Below are positions 21,606 to 30,230 of a DNA stretch of 43,932 nucleotides, piece after piece (the first letter of the stretch is position 1; each line of letters starts with the position of its first letter). Origin of the DNA: JAVBNW01 sp031551255 (GTDB lineage: Bacteria; Bacillota; Clostridia; Christensenellales; UBA1750); assembly GCA_031551255.1 (NCBI GenBank), contig JAVBNW010000017.1:1-43932 (forward strand), given 5' to 3'. Position numbers and translations under genes: made by a program. A model generated the notes under the pieces. It worked only from the letters and a program-made list of their open reading frames with translations. It had not been told where the DNA came from and ran no database searches.

Positions 21606-24600
21606 TCACATCACCGCCACATTCTGCTCCCCAAGCTCCCTTTTAAGCCCCGCGATCACCGCTTCGTCGATCGCGCAGGCCCAGTCCTTCGGCGCGCGCA
21701 CCGAACGCCCCTCCTGTTCAAGCCTCAGCAGCACCGGCGTGCCGCCGGGCCTAAGCAGCCTTTCGCGAACGGCGTTGGCCTGCTCCATATCCTTAACGCG
21801 CAAGCATAGCGAGCGCGAGGCCCTCATCGGCTCCACCTTATCCACCACCAGCTTGGGGGTGTCGTCCTCTCGCAGGCTCAGCTTGCCGCGCATCATCACC
21901 TGCGCATCGGGCGAGAGCATCGGGGAAAACCGATCGTACACCCTGGGGAAGACCAGGCACTCGATCGTGCCGTATAGATCCTCCAGCGTCACAAAGCACA
22001 TCTGGTTGCCACCGCGGGTCGTCTTCATGCGCCGCTCGGCCACCATGCCGCCCATGAAAAGCTCGCGCCCGTCATAGCGGTCGATCGCGTGCTCCTCTTC
22101 GGCCATATTGGCGACGATGAGCGTCGAGTATTCCATGGCGTCCAGCTGCTTGCGGAAGTCTTCCAACGGATGGCCGGTGATGTATACGCCGGTCATTTCC
22201 TTTTCCATCTGCAAAAGCTCGCGGCGCGGGCGCTCGTCCACCTTGGGCAATGGAGGATGCTCGGGCGCGATGTCCGCGGCGGCGAAAAGCGAAATCTGCC
22301 CCTCCGCGTTGCGGCGGCGAATGGAGGCCGCGGCATCCAAAAGGCGATCGTACAGCCCCAGCTTCTGCCCGCGCGTGCCGGGCAGGCCGTCCAGCGCGCC
22401 GGCCTTAATCAGGCTCTCCACCGCGCGCTTATTCATAGCGTCCGCATCCACCCGCTCGCAAAAATCGTAAAGATCCGCAAAGGGTTTCTCGTTCCGCGCG
22501 CGAAGGATCGCCAGCACCGCGTTGCCCCCCACGTTTTTTACCCCCGATAGGCCGAAGCGGATCGCATCTTCCTCCACCGTAAAGCGCATGCCGGATGTGT
22601 TGACGTCCGGAGGCTTTACGGCAATGCCTATTTTGCGGCAGTATTGGATGAACGCCGATACCTTATCGGAATTGCCCATCACGCTGTTCATGCTCGCCGC
22701 CATAAACTCCACCGGATAGTGGCGCTTCAGGTACGCCGTTTGGCAGGCCACCACCGCGTAGGCCGCCGCGTGGGATTTGTTAAACGCATACTGCGCAAAG
22801 CTCTCCATTTGCCCGAATACCTCGATGGCCACCTGCTCGGGCACGCCGTTGCGCACCGCCCCCGGCACCTCGATCGAGCCGTCCGGCCGGAGAAGGCCGT
22901 TGACGAACACCTCGCGCTCGCGCTGCATCACGTCGCGCTTCTTTTTGCTCATCGCGCGGCGCACCAAGTCGCTGCGGCCCATGGAATAGCCCGCCATATC
23001 CCTTACGATCTGCATCACCTGCTCCTGATACACCATGCAGCCGTAGGTGACCGACAGCGCGTTTTCCATGATCGGGTGCTCGTAGTGTACCGTTTCGGGG
23101 TAGTGCTTTCCTTTAATGTAGCGCGGAATGGATTCCATCGGCCCGGGCCGGTATAGCGAAATGACCGCGATGATGTCCTCAAAATCGGTGGGCTTAAGCT
23201 CCGTAAGCACGCGCCGCATGCCCCCGGATTCCATCTGGAATACGCCGTCGGTATCCCCCGCGCCCAGCATCGTAAAGCTCTCAGGGTCGTTTAAGGGGAT
23301 GTCCTCAAGCGCGATGTTCATGCCCTTCTCGCGCAGCATGCTCACCGCGTCCCTGAGCACCGTCAGCGTGCGCAGGCCTAGAAAGTCCATCTTCAGCAGC
23401 CCCAGCTCTTCGATGGTTCCCATGGGGAACTGGGTGGTGACGATTTCGTCGTTCTTTTGCAGCGGCACAAAATCCGTCAGCGGGCTGGCGGCGATCACGA
23501 CGCCTGCGGCGTGCGTGCTCGCGTGGCGGGGCATGCCTTCGATGGACTGCGCGAGCCGATACAGCCTGGCGGCGCCCTCGTCGTCCTCCACCAGGGTACG
23601 CAGCTCCGAAGAGATTTCCAGCGCGCGTTTGAGCGTCATGTTCAGGTCGAAGGGGATGAGCTTGGCGATGCGGTCCCCCTCGGCATAGGGCATGCCGAGC
23701 ACCCGCGCGACGTCTCGCACAGCAGCCTTGGCTGCCATGGTGCCGAAGGTGATGATCTGCGCAACCTTATCCTCGCCGTATTTTTCGACGACATAGTCGA
23801 TGACCTCCTGCCGGCGCTCGTAGCAAAAATCGATGTCGATATCCGGCATGGAGATGCGCTCGGGGTTTAAGAAGCGCTCGAAGATCAGGCCGTACTTGAG
23901 CGGATCCACGCCCGTGATGCCCAGGCAGTACGCGGCGATGGAGCCCGCGCCGCTGCCGCGCCCAGGCCCGACCATGATGTCGCGCTCCCTGGCGTAACGG
24001 ATGAAATCCCATACGATCAAGAAGTAATCGACATACCCCATTTGCACGATCATGTTCACTTCGTACGCGAGGCGCTCGGTCGCCTCCTTAGGCGCCGGGT
24101 CGCCGTAGCGCTCCTTCAGGCCCGCCTCGCATAGCGACCTGAGGCGGTGCTCGGCCGTTTCACCCTCAGGCACGGCAAACGCCGGCAGGTGGTATACCCC
24201 AAGCTCGAATTCCATTTCGCAGCGCTTGGCGATTTCCACCGTGCGGGCAAGGGCGTCCGGCGCGTAGGGGAAGAGCGCAGCCATCTCCTCGGGGGATTTT
24301 AAGTATAATTCCTCGGTCTTCATCTGCATCCTGTCCTCGTCGGCAAGCGTCTTGCCGGTCTGGATGCACATGAGCACCTCTTGCGCCTCGGCGTCTTCGC
24401 GGCCAAGATAGTGGGCGTCGTTGGTCGCCACCAGCGGTATGCCCGTCTGGCGGGAGATGCGAACGAGCCCCTCGTTCACCAGGCGCTGCTCGGGAATGCC
24501 GTGATCCTGCAGTTCGAGAAAGTAATTCCCCTCGCCGAAGATATCTCTATACAAGAGCGCCATGTTGACCGCCTCGTCGTAGCGTCCGGCGATGAGCAGC

Positions 24601-25028
24601 TTGGGCACGTCGCCCGACAGGCAGGCCGACAGCGCGATCAGCCCTTCGGAATGCCTGCGCAGCAAGTCCAAGTCCACGCGCGGGCGGTAGTAAAAGCCCT
24701 TGGTGAAGCCCAGGCTGGAAAGCATCGTAAGGTTTTGGTAGCCCGTGCGGTTTTCGCACAGCAAAATAAGGTGCGCGTAATCGCGCTGCGCGCTCGTCTT
24801 GTCCTCCATGGAACCGGGTGCGACATAGACCTCGCTGCCGATCACCGGGTGCACGCCCTCGGCCTTCGCCCTTTTATAGAAATCCACCACGCCGTACATC
24901 ACGCCGTGGTCGGTGATCGCGACGTGGCGCATGCCCTTGTCCTTCACGGCGGGGATCAGCCTGTCGATGCGGCACGCGCCGTCGAGCAGGCTATATTGCG
25001 TGTGCACGTGCAGATGCGCAAACTCCAC
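21606..25028 (-). CDS. dnaE: DNA polymerase III subunit alpha
   Basis: Replicative polymerase of the C family. The PHP domain begins at the N-terminus (HLHVHTQYSLLDGA, His7 and His9; TDHG near 40). The polymerase core has GPGRGSGAGS (354-363) and the catalytic aspartates in PDIDIDF (Asp398 and Asp400). The fingers, tandem helix-hairpin-helix (VKNVGGNAVLAIL) and an OB domain (MGGMVAERRMKTTRGGNQM) follow. At 1140 residues it is a DnaE1/DnaE3-like form without the exonuclease of PolC. The start is GTG at 25028 with AGGGGGTGG upstream. In most Bacillota PolC is the main polymerase and DnaE extends primers; PolC is not in this window. Confidence 0.98.
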   Translation of the reverse strand: MEFAHLHVHTQYSLLDGACRIDRLIPAVKDKGMRHVAITDHGVMYGVVDFYKRAKAEGVHPVIGSEVYVAPGSMEDKTSAQRDYAHLILLCENRTGYQNLTMLSSLGFTKGFYYRPRVDLDLLRRHSEGLIALSACLSGDVPKLLIAGRYDEAVNMALLYRDIFGEGNYFLELQDHGIPEQRLVNEGLVRISRQTGIPLVATNDAHYLGREDAEAQEVLMCIQTGKTLADEDRMQMKTEELYLKSPEEMAALFPYAPDALARTVEIAKRCEMEFELGVYHLPAFAVPEGETAEHRLRSLCEAGLKERYGDPAPKEATERLAYEVNMIVQMGYVDYFLIVWDFIRYARERDIMVGPGRGSGAGSIAAYCLGITGVDPLKYGLIFERFLNPERISMPDIDIDFCYERRQEVIDYVVEKYGEDKVAQIITFGTMAAKAAVRDVARVLGMPYAEGDRIAKLIPFDLNMTLKRALEISSELRTLVEDDEGAARLYRLAQSIEGMPRHASTHAAGVVIAASPLTDFVPLQKNDEIVTTQFPMGTIEELGLLKMDFLGLRTLTVLRDAVSMLREKGMNIALEDIPLNDPESFTMLGAGDTDGVFQMESGGMRRVLTELKPTDFEDIIAVISLYRPGPMESIPRYIKGKHYPETVHYEHPIMENALSVTYGCMVYQEQVMQIVRDMAGYSMGRSDLVRRAMSKKKRDVMQREREVFVNGLLRPDGSIEVPGAVRNGVPEQVAIEVFGQMESFAQYAFNKSHAAAYAVVACQTAYLKRHYPVEFMAASMNSVMGNSDKVSAFIQYCRKIGIAVKPPDVNTSGMRFTVEEDAIRFGLSGVKNVGGNAVLAILRARNEKPFADLYDFCERVDADAMNKRAVESLIKAGALDGLPGTRGQKLGLYDRLLDAAASIRRRNAEGQISLFAAADIAPEHPPLPKVDERPRRELLQMEKEMTGVYITGHPLEDFRKQLDAMEYSTLIVANMAEEEHAIDRYDGRELFMGGMVAERRMKTTRGGNQMCFVTLEDLYGTIECLVFPRVYDRFSPMLSPDAQVMMRGKLSLREDDTPKLVVDKVEPMRASRSLCLRVKDMEQANAVRERLLRPGGTPVLLRLEQEGRSVRAPKDWACAIDEAVIAGLKRELGEQNVAVM

Positions 25029-25047
25029 GCTGCCACCCCCTATACAT

Positions 25048-25059
25048 ACTGATATCAGT
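25048..25059. promoter_or_regulatory. 12-nt perfect palindrome before dnaE
   Basis: ACTGATATCAGT is a perfect dyad 20 nt before the dnaE start and inside its probable 5' leader or promoter. It could be a repressor site; no matching regulator is recognisable. The call rests on symmetry alone. Confidence 0.3.
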
Positions 25060-25131
25060 TGTAGTGTATCACAGCCGCGCCGCGTTTTCCATGCGCCGGC
25101 TTGGTTTGCGGCTGTAGAACGCCTCGGGCTG

Positions 25132-25150
25132 TGTTATAATGATGATAACA
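25132..25150 (+). promoter_or_regulatory. Extended -10 promoter and overlapping inverted repeat of the GH5 gene
   Basis: TGTTATAAT gives a perfect TATAAT (25135-25140) with the TGn extension; no good -35 is present, as often seen with extended -10 promoters. TGTTAT (25132-25137) and ATAACA (25145-25150) form an inverted repeat with a 7-nt spacer that covers the -10, a typical repressor position for a sugar-responsive gene. Confidence 0.6.
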
Positions 25151-25175
25151 GCAAAAGAACATAGGAGGCATCGGC

Positions 25176-26183
25176 ATGTTCAAGCAACAAGTGCTGCCCA
25201 GGTGGCGGGGTTTCAATCTTTTGGGCGTCTTTGTGATGAGATCGCCCGGGCGCTTTGACGAGGAGGACTTCCAGCTGACGGCCGACCTTGGGTTCGACTT
25301 CGTTCGCCTTCCGCTGAACTATACTTTTTGGATCGACTACGACGACCCGTTCACGATCAACGAGCAAAAACTCGACGTGATCGATCAGGCGGTTGCATGG
25401 GGCGAAAAGTACGGCCTGCACGTGAACATCAGCTTCCACCGCGGGCCGGGCTTCTCGGTCGCCAGGGACAGGATGGAGCCGTTTGATCTATGGACGAGCG
25501 ACGACGGCCTCGAGGCGTTCAAGCTGCACTGGACGACCTTCGCCAAGCGCTACAAGGGCATTTCCAACGAAAAGGTTTCCTTCAACATGCTCAACGAGCC
25601 GGCCAACGTATCCACCGAAAACCACAGCCGCGTGATGCGCCGCACCATTTCGGCCATCCGCGAGGTGGACAAGGACCGCTACTGCCTGCTGGACGGCCTC
25701 AACTACGGCACGGTGCCGCTGTTCGAATTGGGCGACCTTGCCAAAGACAACGTCGGCGAGAGCCTGCGCTTTTATATTCCGCACGGCATCACGCACTGCT
25801 ATGTGCCCAGCCTCAGCCGCAGGCAAAACTTCCCCGAGCCGACGTGGCCGCACGCGTATCACGAGCGAACCCCGTACGAGGGCTGGTGGGACGAGGAGCG
25901 CCTGGACAACTACTTTAAATCCTGGGCGGCGCTTGCCGAAGTGTACAACATGGGCGTGCACTGCGGCGAGGGCGGCATCCACCACCTTACGCCCTATGAG
26001 CCGACGATCAGCTTCTTCGAGTGCGTAATGGAGCGGCTCAAGGCGTACAACATCGGCTACGCGCTGTGGAACCTCAAGGGCCCGTTCGGCCTGATCAACT
26101 CCGACCGCAAGGGTGCGGAGTATGTGGATTACAAGGGCCATCAGCTCGACAAGAGAATGTACGACATCATGAAGAAGTATTGA
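25176..26183 (+). CDS. Glycoside hydrolase family 5 (endoglucanase-like)
   Basis: A 335-residue (beta/alpha)8 retaining glycosidase. The acid/base is Glu141 in NMLNEP and the nucleophile is Glu265 in VHCGEGG, the standard GH5 pair; His88 in SFHRGPG and Trp298 in ALWNLKG line the substrate site. There is no signal peptide and no carbohydrate-binding module, so it should act in the cytosol on imported oligosaccharides or glycosides rather than on polymers. GGAGG lies 8 nt before the ATG. It appears to be a single-gene unit with its own promoter, ending in the second copy of the two-hairpin repeat. The GH5 subfamily and substrate cannot be given. Confidence 0.92.
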   Translation: MFKQQVLPRWRGFNLLGVFVMRSPGRFDEEDFQLTADLGFDFVRLPLNYTFWIDYDDPFTINEQKLDVIDQAVAWGEKYGLHVNISFHRGPGFSVARDRMEPFDLWTSDDGLEAFKLHWTTFAKRYKGISNEKVSFNMLNEPANVSTENHSRVMRRTISAIREVDKDRYCLLDGLNYGTVPLFELGDLAKDNVGESLRFYIPHGITHCYVPSLSRRQNFPEPTWPHAYHERTPYEGWWDEERLDNYFKSWAALAEVYNMGVHCGEGGIHHLTPYEPTISFFECVMERLKAYNIGYALWNLKGPFGLINSDRKGAEYVDYKGHQLDKRMYDIMKKY

Positions 26184-26221
26184 TGGCGTCGGGGAAAGGG
26201 ACGACGAAGGCCTCCGGCGGC

Positions 26222-26280
26222 TTAAGGGCTTAGGCCCTTAAGAATCCCGGCATCGCGAATGCCCGTATATGGGCATTCGC
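26222..26280. repeat. Two-hairpin intergenic repeat, copy 2
   Basis: The first palindrome is TTAAGGGC-TTAG-GCCCTTAA; the second has 10-nt arms GCGAATGCCC and GGGCATTCGC around GTATAT. The linker begins TAAGAATCCCGGC, differing from copy 1 (1880-1929) by one base in 13. It lies just downstream of the GH5 gene and upstream of the flavin reductase terminator, again between convergent genes. Confidence 0.65.
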
Positions 26281-26329
26281 AGGATAGGGTTCAGTGGAAA
26301 TCCCAGGTATTTCATCATCAGCAGCACGC

Positions 26330-26362
26330 AAAAGCGCGCCCGGAAATGATCTGCGGGCGCGC
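26330..26362 (-). terminator. Terminator after the flavin reductase gene
   Basis: On the minus strand GCGCGCCCG and CGGGCGCGC form a perfect 9-bp stem with an 11-nt loop, followed by TTTT. It is about 34 nt past the stop codon and ends the five-gene minus-strand run. Confidence 0.8.
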
Positions 26363-26395
26363 TGCATTTATGTTAATCTATGCATAGAGATTGCT

Positions 26396-27010
26396 TCAAT
26401 TGGTTTCACCATCGAAAACGGAATCCAGCGAGCAGTATCGGCTACCGCTGAGCCTACCCAGTGCGCGCAACCCGCGCCAATCGACCTCGCGGCCACCGCT
26501 TGTAAGCAGATCATCGCGCAGATGCATAAGCAACACCCTGCCCAAGATCAAGTTGCCCGCATCGGCTCCTTCGTCTACCTGGACAATGCGCTCCAACGCG
26601 CATTCGAAGGCGACCTTCGCCTCCTCAATGCGGCTGGGCCTAACCTTTGTGGATGCAACAAAATGTATGCCATGCAAATGCAATTCGTCTTCGCCGCGAG
26701 GTATCGGCTTCGCGGAGCTCTCCATCGCTCCTAGCAGATCTTCCGATATGATGTGGATGACGAATTCCTTCGTGTGTTCGATATTCACCACCGTATCTTT
26801 TTTGCTTCCGTCCGCACGATTCACGGGCGAAAACGCCAATACGGGCGGGCTCCACTGTACGCCGGTAAAGAAGCTGAACGGAGCCGCGTTGAGCTTCCCG
26901 TCGTCGCCGATCGTGGTCACCCAGGCGATAGGCCTGGGGATCACACTGCTCGCCAGCAAATCGTGGGCATGCCGGGCTTCCAAGCGGCTCAAGTCGATCT
27001 CCAATTGCAT
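26396..27010 (-). CDS. Flavin reductase-like FMN-binding protein
   Basis: A 204-residue split-barrel protein of the flavin reductase/flavoredoxin family. Typical segments are SSVIPRPIAWVTTIGDDGK (residues 21-39), NAAPFSFFTGVQWSPPVLAF and the downstream VIHIISEDLL. Such proteins bind FMN and either pass electrons from NAD(P)H to free flavin or serve as flavin redox carriers; which applies here is unclear. It begins 20 nt after the GNAT stop with only a weak site (AAGAAGG close to the ATG), and is the last gene of its run. Confidence 0.88.
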   Translation of the reverse strand: MQLEIDLSRLEARHAHDLLASSVIPRPIAWVTTIGDDGKLNAAPFSFFTGVQWSPPVLAFSPVNRADGSKKDTVVNIEHTKEFVIHIISEDLLGAMESSAKPIPRGEDELHLHGIHFVASTKVRPSRIEEAKVAFECALERIVQVDEGADAGNLILGRVLLMHLRDDLLTSGGREVDWRGLRALGRLSGSRYCSLDSVFDGETN

Positions 27011-27030
27011 TGCCTTCTTTCAAAAGTAGA

Positions 27031-27552
27031 TCACTTCGGCCTCGCGCACCGAAACAGCGCCGCCCCGACGTCCATCTCCCCTCGATCAGGGTCACGTTCT
27101 ACCCTGACGAACCCGCAACTGGCAAGCAGGCGAATGGAAGGCAGGTTGGCCTCCATCGGGTTCGCGTCCACGGCGGCGAGCGAAAGCTTATCAAACGCGT
27201 AGCCAAGCGCCGCCCCCACCGCCTCGCGCATGTAACCGTTGCCCCAAAAGGCGGGGTTTTGCTCGTAGCCGATGTCAAAATGCGCGCCCGCGTTCGTCGG
27301 GTTCCACAGGCAAACGAGCCCGATCATCCCAGCGGGGGCGGCGCGCAGGCACACCGCCCATACGTGGCATTCCCCGCGCCGCGCCTGCTGGCGTACGCGG
27401 GCGATGTATTCCTCAGCCTGGGCAAGCGAAGTGTACAGCGGCGCCGGAGTATATTCCACCACCGAGGGATCGGAGCGCATCGTATACAGCGCGGGCGCGT
27501 CCGTAAGTCCGATCGGCCGCAACGTAAGCCTTACCGTGTCAAGCGTATCCAT
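27031..27552 (-). CDS. RimJ/RimL-type GNAT acetyltransferase
   Basis: A 173-residue GNAT protein of the ribosomal-protein/spermidine acetyltransferase-like group: it begins LDTVRLTLRPIGLTDAPALY, the usual RimJ/L opening, and has the acetyl-CoA segment QNPAFWGNGYMREAVGAAL near residues 98-116 and ANPMEANLPSIRLLASCGF near the C-terminus. The acceptor is unknown. Its start lies within the end of the MBL-fold gene (14-nt overlap), so the two are probably coupled. Confidence 0.9.
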   Translation of the reverse strand: MDTLDTVRLTLRPIGLTDAPALYTMRSDPSVVEYTPAPLYTSLAQAEEYIARVRQQARRGECHVWAVCLRAAPAGMIGLVCLWNPTNAGAHFDIGYEQNPAFWGNGYMREAVGAALGYAFDKLSLAAVDANPMEANLPSIRLLASCGFVRVERDPDRGEMDVGAALFRCARPK

Positions 27553-28231
27553 GCCGCCCGCGTCGCGTGAGGATCAGGTTATCGTGTCCCGGCACGACGA
27601 TATCGAAGCTCTCGTCGAGGTTTTCGATGGTCTGGCCGGCGATCTTTACATAGTCCGGGTCGCTCTGAAACTCGGTCGTCCGGTTGCGAAAATGCCCCTT
27701 GGTCATCACCGCGTCGCCCACCACCGCAACGCGTCTTCCCTCGCAGGAAAACGCGACGCCGTGCAAATCCTTCGTGTGCCCGGGCAGGGGCAGCGCGAAC
27801 ACGCCGGGCAGAAACTCGCCCTCCACCGCGATGAGCCGCGCGCCGACGGAGGGCGCGGATGCCGCGATCAACGGAATGTTCGCCGCGGCCGTAAGCCACT
27901 TAGCGTCGGGAAAATAGGCAAGACCGTCGTGATGGTCGGCGTGGTGGTGCGTGGAGAAGCAATGCGTGATGTCGGAAAGATGCAGCCCCGTGCGCCGGTT
28001 GACGTCAAAATCGTACTCCTCGCGGCTGCGCCTAAGCGTGGGGTCGACCAAAAGGCGATAGATCGAACCGTCCTTTTGCTTGCCGATGATCAGTACGGAC
28101 GAGCAGGTGGAAGGGTCGCCGCGCGGCGGCTTGTCGGCGCTCTCGCCAAAGTATCGGTTCCACTTCAGGTGTCCAAATACAATGCCCTCCCACGCGTCCA
28201 CCGCGCCTGCGATGCCGGGATAGATGTTCAA
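27539..28231 (-). CDS. Metallo-beta-lactamase-fold hydrolase
   Basis: A 230-residue protein with the metal-binding motif HxHxDH as His95, His97, Asp99 and His100 (THHHADHH). Further ligands are probably the His in LPGHTKDLHG (about 150), Asp in VVGDAVMTKG (about 172) and His in VVPGHDN (about 215). This set fits a two-metal hydrolase of the glyoxalase II/lactonase type. The start is TTG at 28231 with GAGGAGG 7 nt upstream, 22 nt after the aldo-keto reductase stop. The substrate is unknown. Confidence 0.9.
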   Translation of the reverse strand: MNIYPGIAGAVDAWEGIVFGHLKWNRYFGESADKPPRGDPSTCSSVLIIGKQKDGSIYRLLVDPTLRRSREEYDFDVNRRTGLHLSDITHCFSTHHHADHHDGLAYFPDAKWLTAAANIPLIAASAPSVGARLIAVEGEFLPGVFALPLPGHTKDLHGVAFSCEGRRVAVVGDAVMTKGHFRNRTTEFQSDPDYVKIAGQTIENLDESFDIVVPGHDNLILTRRGRHGYA

Positions 28232-28253
28232 CGCGATTCCTCCTCTACCCTAT

Positions 28254-29114
28254 CTATACGTATCTTTCGTGCAGGTCCGCAAGGTCGATCCTGCCCGCCT
28301 TGTCGTCGTAGGTGTCTATGTTCATGTCCACCTCGCGCGCGCTGCGCATGCCGATGAGCACGACGTCGATGTGCGGGTTGGAGAGCGCAAACTGGATGAG
28401 CGGGCGGGTGTAGTCGAACGTATCGTCCGGCCGCACGGTTCTTATCCATTTTTGTAGGATGCCCGAGGTGGTCGCGCGCATGGACGCGGTGCCCATGCCC
28501 GCCTTTTTCGCCTCAAGCAGGCTGCCGAAGGGCCGGGACGGCTCGTAGGGGTGCTGGTAGATGAGGTTGTAGCAAACCTGAACCTGCCCAAAGCGCCCGC
28601 ACTCGATAAAATCGTACACCGCGCGGTTGTTGTCCTCGCTCGTAAAGCCGATTTCGCGGATGAGGCCTTCGGTCTTGAGCCTTTCGAGCGCCTCGAGCAT
28701 GCCGTGCGGCCCAAGGATGCTTCTGGCCGTCTCGTCGGTATAGCTCGAACCGTGAATTTGCAAAAGGTCGATAGAATCACGCCGAAGGTTTTTCAAGCTC
28801 TGCTCTACCGAGCGCAGCGCCGCGTCGTAATCGCAGGGGCCGCACTTGGTGGCGAGAAAGATTTTCGAAGGGTCGACGCCGCCGAGCACATCGCCGAACA
28901 GCCGCTCGGATGCGCCGCCGCCGTAGCCGATCGCGGTATCGAAGTAGTTGATGCCCTTCTCAAGCGCGCGCTCAAGCGCCCCGTGGATGCCGCGCGCATC
29001 GTCCGCATCGCCCGGGTCGTGCTTGGCGAGGTAGTTTTTAAGCCCCGCCACCGCGCCGCCGAACCCGATGCGGCTGACCTGCCTTGCGGTTTTCCCATAG
29101 GTGGTATACTCCAT
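28254..29114 (-). CDS. Aldo-keto reductase
   Basis: A 286-residue NAD(P)H-dependent (beta/alpha)8 oxidoreductase. The catalytic tetrad is complete: Asp59 and Tyr64 (NYFDTAIGY), Lys90 (LATKCG) and His121 (LLQIHG). It begins MEYTTYGKTARQVSRIGFGG, typical of the AKR subgroup related to galactose/rhamnose dehydrogenases. It reduces an aldehyde or ketone or acts in reverse on a sugar; the substrate is not determined. GGAAGGGGAG precedes the ATG. It lies 36 nt after the methyltransferase stop and 22 nt before the MBL-fold gene. Confidence 0.92.
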   Translation of the reverse strand: MEYTTYGKTARQVSRIGFGGAVAGLKNYLAKHDPGDADDARGIHGALERALEKGINYFDTAIGYGGGASERLFGDVLGGVDPSKIFLATKCGPCDYDAALRSVEQSLKNLRRDSIDLLQIHGSSYTDETARSILGPHGMLEALERLKTEGLIREIGFTSEDNNRAVYDFIECGRFGQVQVCYNLIYQHPYEPSRPFGSLLEAKKAGMGTASMRATTSGILQKWIRTVRPDDTFDYTRPLIQFALSNPHIDVVLIGMRSAREVDMNIDTYDDKAGRIDLADLHERYV

Positions 29115-29150
29115 GCTGTCGCTCCCCTTCCTGCTCTCAATACGTAAGAC

Positions 29151-29900
29151 CTACCGTTTCCTCGTCGCAATCAGCCGGATGAACGTGATGTTATCTCCGG
29201 CGATCATATTAAAAGGCTCTTCGTGGGCGTTGACGATCATCGCCGAGCGCCTGTAAATCATGTTGCCCTCGTCGTCGGGCAGCGTGTCGGCCAACACGAT
29301 GTCCACCTGACCGGATTTTTCAAAGCAGTCGATCCACCACGACAGCGAATGCCATTTCTCTAACTGCTCCGACCAGTAGGGCCGCAAGTTTTCGGGAACC
29401 TCATCCCCGTATTCCCGCAAAAACCCCGGCACGATCACGCCAATTTCGCCGCCCGGCTTCACGTGCCGAAATAGATGATCGGCAAGAAAGCCTTCCTTAG
29501 TCGCATAGAAAAACAGAGAGTTTATGCTAACCATCGCGTCGAAGAAGTTGTCGGCAAACGGCAGATCCCTTGCATCTGCCCGGAGCGGATATACCAGGTT
29601 TTCGACGCCGCATTCGCAGATTCTACCATAATTCTCGCTCACGTCCGCCTTAAGATCCGCGGCCCAAACCTGCGCGCCAAACTCCTTTGCCAAAAAGATC
29701 GAGCAGATCGCCTTTCCGCAGCCCATATCCAAAACGCGCTGATCCGGGCCGATGTGCATCTCCTTGGCGAGGGTTTCCTGCAGCCACAAGCAGTGGGAGC
29801 CTATCGAGTTGGCCAAAATCCAATCCGGATCGTACTTGAGCGTAAGGGGATAACGCTCATCGCGCATGATGGCGAGAATCTGTTCCCTGGTGTACTCCAT
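29151..29900 (-). CDS. Class I SAM-dependent methyltransferase
   Basis: A 249-residue methyltransferase of the methyltransferase-11/UbiE-like type. Motif I is VLDMGCGKA (residues 56-64), the acidic end of strand 2 is in WAADL, and post-motif segments are ADARDLPFADNFFDAMVSI and HVKPGGEIGVIVPGF. The acceptor is unknown. I chose ATG at 29900, with AGAGG 7 nt upstream, because the longer frame upstream to 30116 is not protein-like. It is the first gene of the likely five-gene run down to the flavin reductase. Confidence 0.92.
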   Translation of the reverse strand: MEYTREQILAIMRDERYPLTLKYDPDWILANSIGSHCLWLQETLAKEMHIGPDQRVLDMGCGKAICSIFLAKEFGAQVWAADLKADVSENYGRICECGVENLVYPLRADARDLPFADNFFDAMVSINSLFFYATKEGFLADHLFRHVKPGGEIGVIVPGFLREYGDEVPENLRPYWSEQLEKWHSLSWWIDCFEKSGQVDIVLADTLPDDEGNMIYRRSAMIVNAHEEPFNMIAGDNITFIRLIATRKR

Positions 29901-30204
29901 AAAAATACCTCTTTCCATCCACGGCGACGCCCAGTGCCGCTTGTCGCGCATATTTTCGCAAGTCGCCGACATACGAATGGTTTCGCTTCGCCACCATCCG
30001 GTTCCAGCGCATAATGCCGTTGCCGCGCGCCTTTCGGATCGCCTCCTTGGGCATGTTGCGCGGGCAGGCCCCATGCATCGTGTAAGGATGGCTGTCGTAC
30101 AGCGCAAATCCCCCAAGGCGTGATGCGGGCGCTATAACTATAGCGCATCCGATATGACAGATGGCTGTCATGTATCCCCCACATAGCCTAGCAGGCGTCA
30201 TCAC
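29857..30204 (-). CDS. Possible small unknown protein or gene remnant
   Basis: This 330-nt stretch between the Gfo/Idh and methyltransferase genes has no firm gene, but one minus-strand frame is coding-like from about 30105 to 29905: third codon positions are mostly G or C, and the peptide (HGACPRNMPKEAIRKARGN, then IMRWNRMVAKRNHSYVGDLR) is rich in charged residues with normal composition. The frame opens at GTG 30204 without a well-placed binding site, passes through two inverted repeats, and runs 44 nt into the methyltransferase gene. I do not recognise the protein. It may be a real small gene with an unusual start, or a decayed one. Confidence 0.3.
   Translation of the reverse strand: MMTPARLCGGYMTAICHIGCAIVIAPASRLGGFALYDSHPYTMHGACPRNMPKEAIRKARGNGIMRWNRMVAKRNHSYVGDLRKYARQAALGVAVDGKRYFYGVHQGTDSRHHAR
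30129..30171. promoter_or_regulatory. Pair of inverted repeats upstream of the methyltransferase run
   Basis: GCGCTATA-AC-TATAGCGC (30129-30146) is a perfect 8+8 dyad and ATGACAG-ATGG-CTGTCAT (30154-30171) a perfect 7+7 dyad, 7 nt apart. On the minus strand TATAGT within the first dyad could be a -10 element. The arrangement suits operators at a promoter; either dyad could also fold in RNA. Confidence 0.4.
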
Positions 30205-30230
30205 TTTTTATAAGGCGCTCCTTAGCCGGG

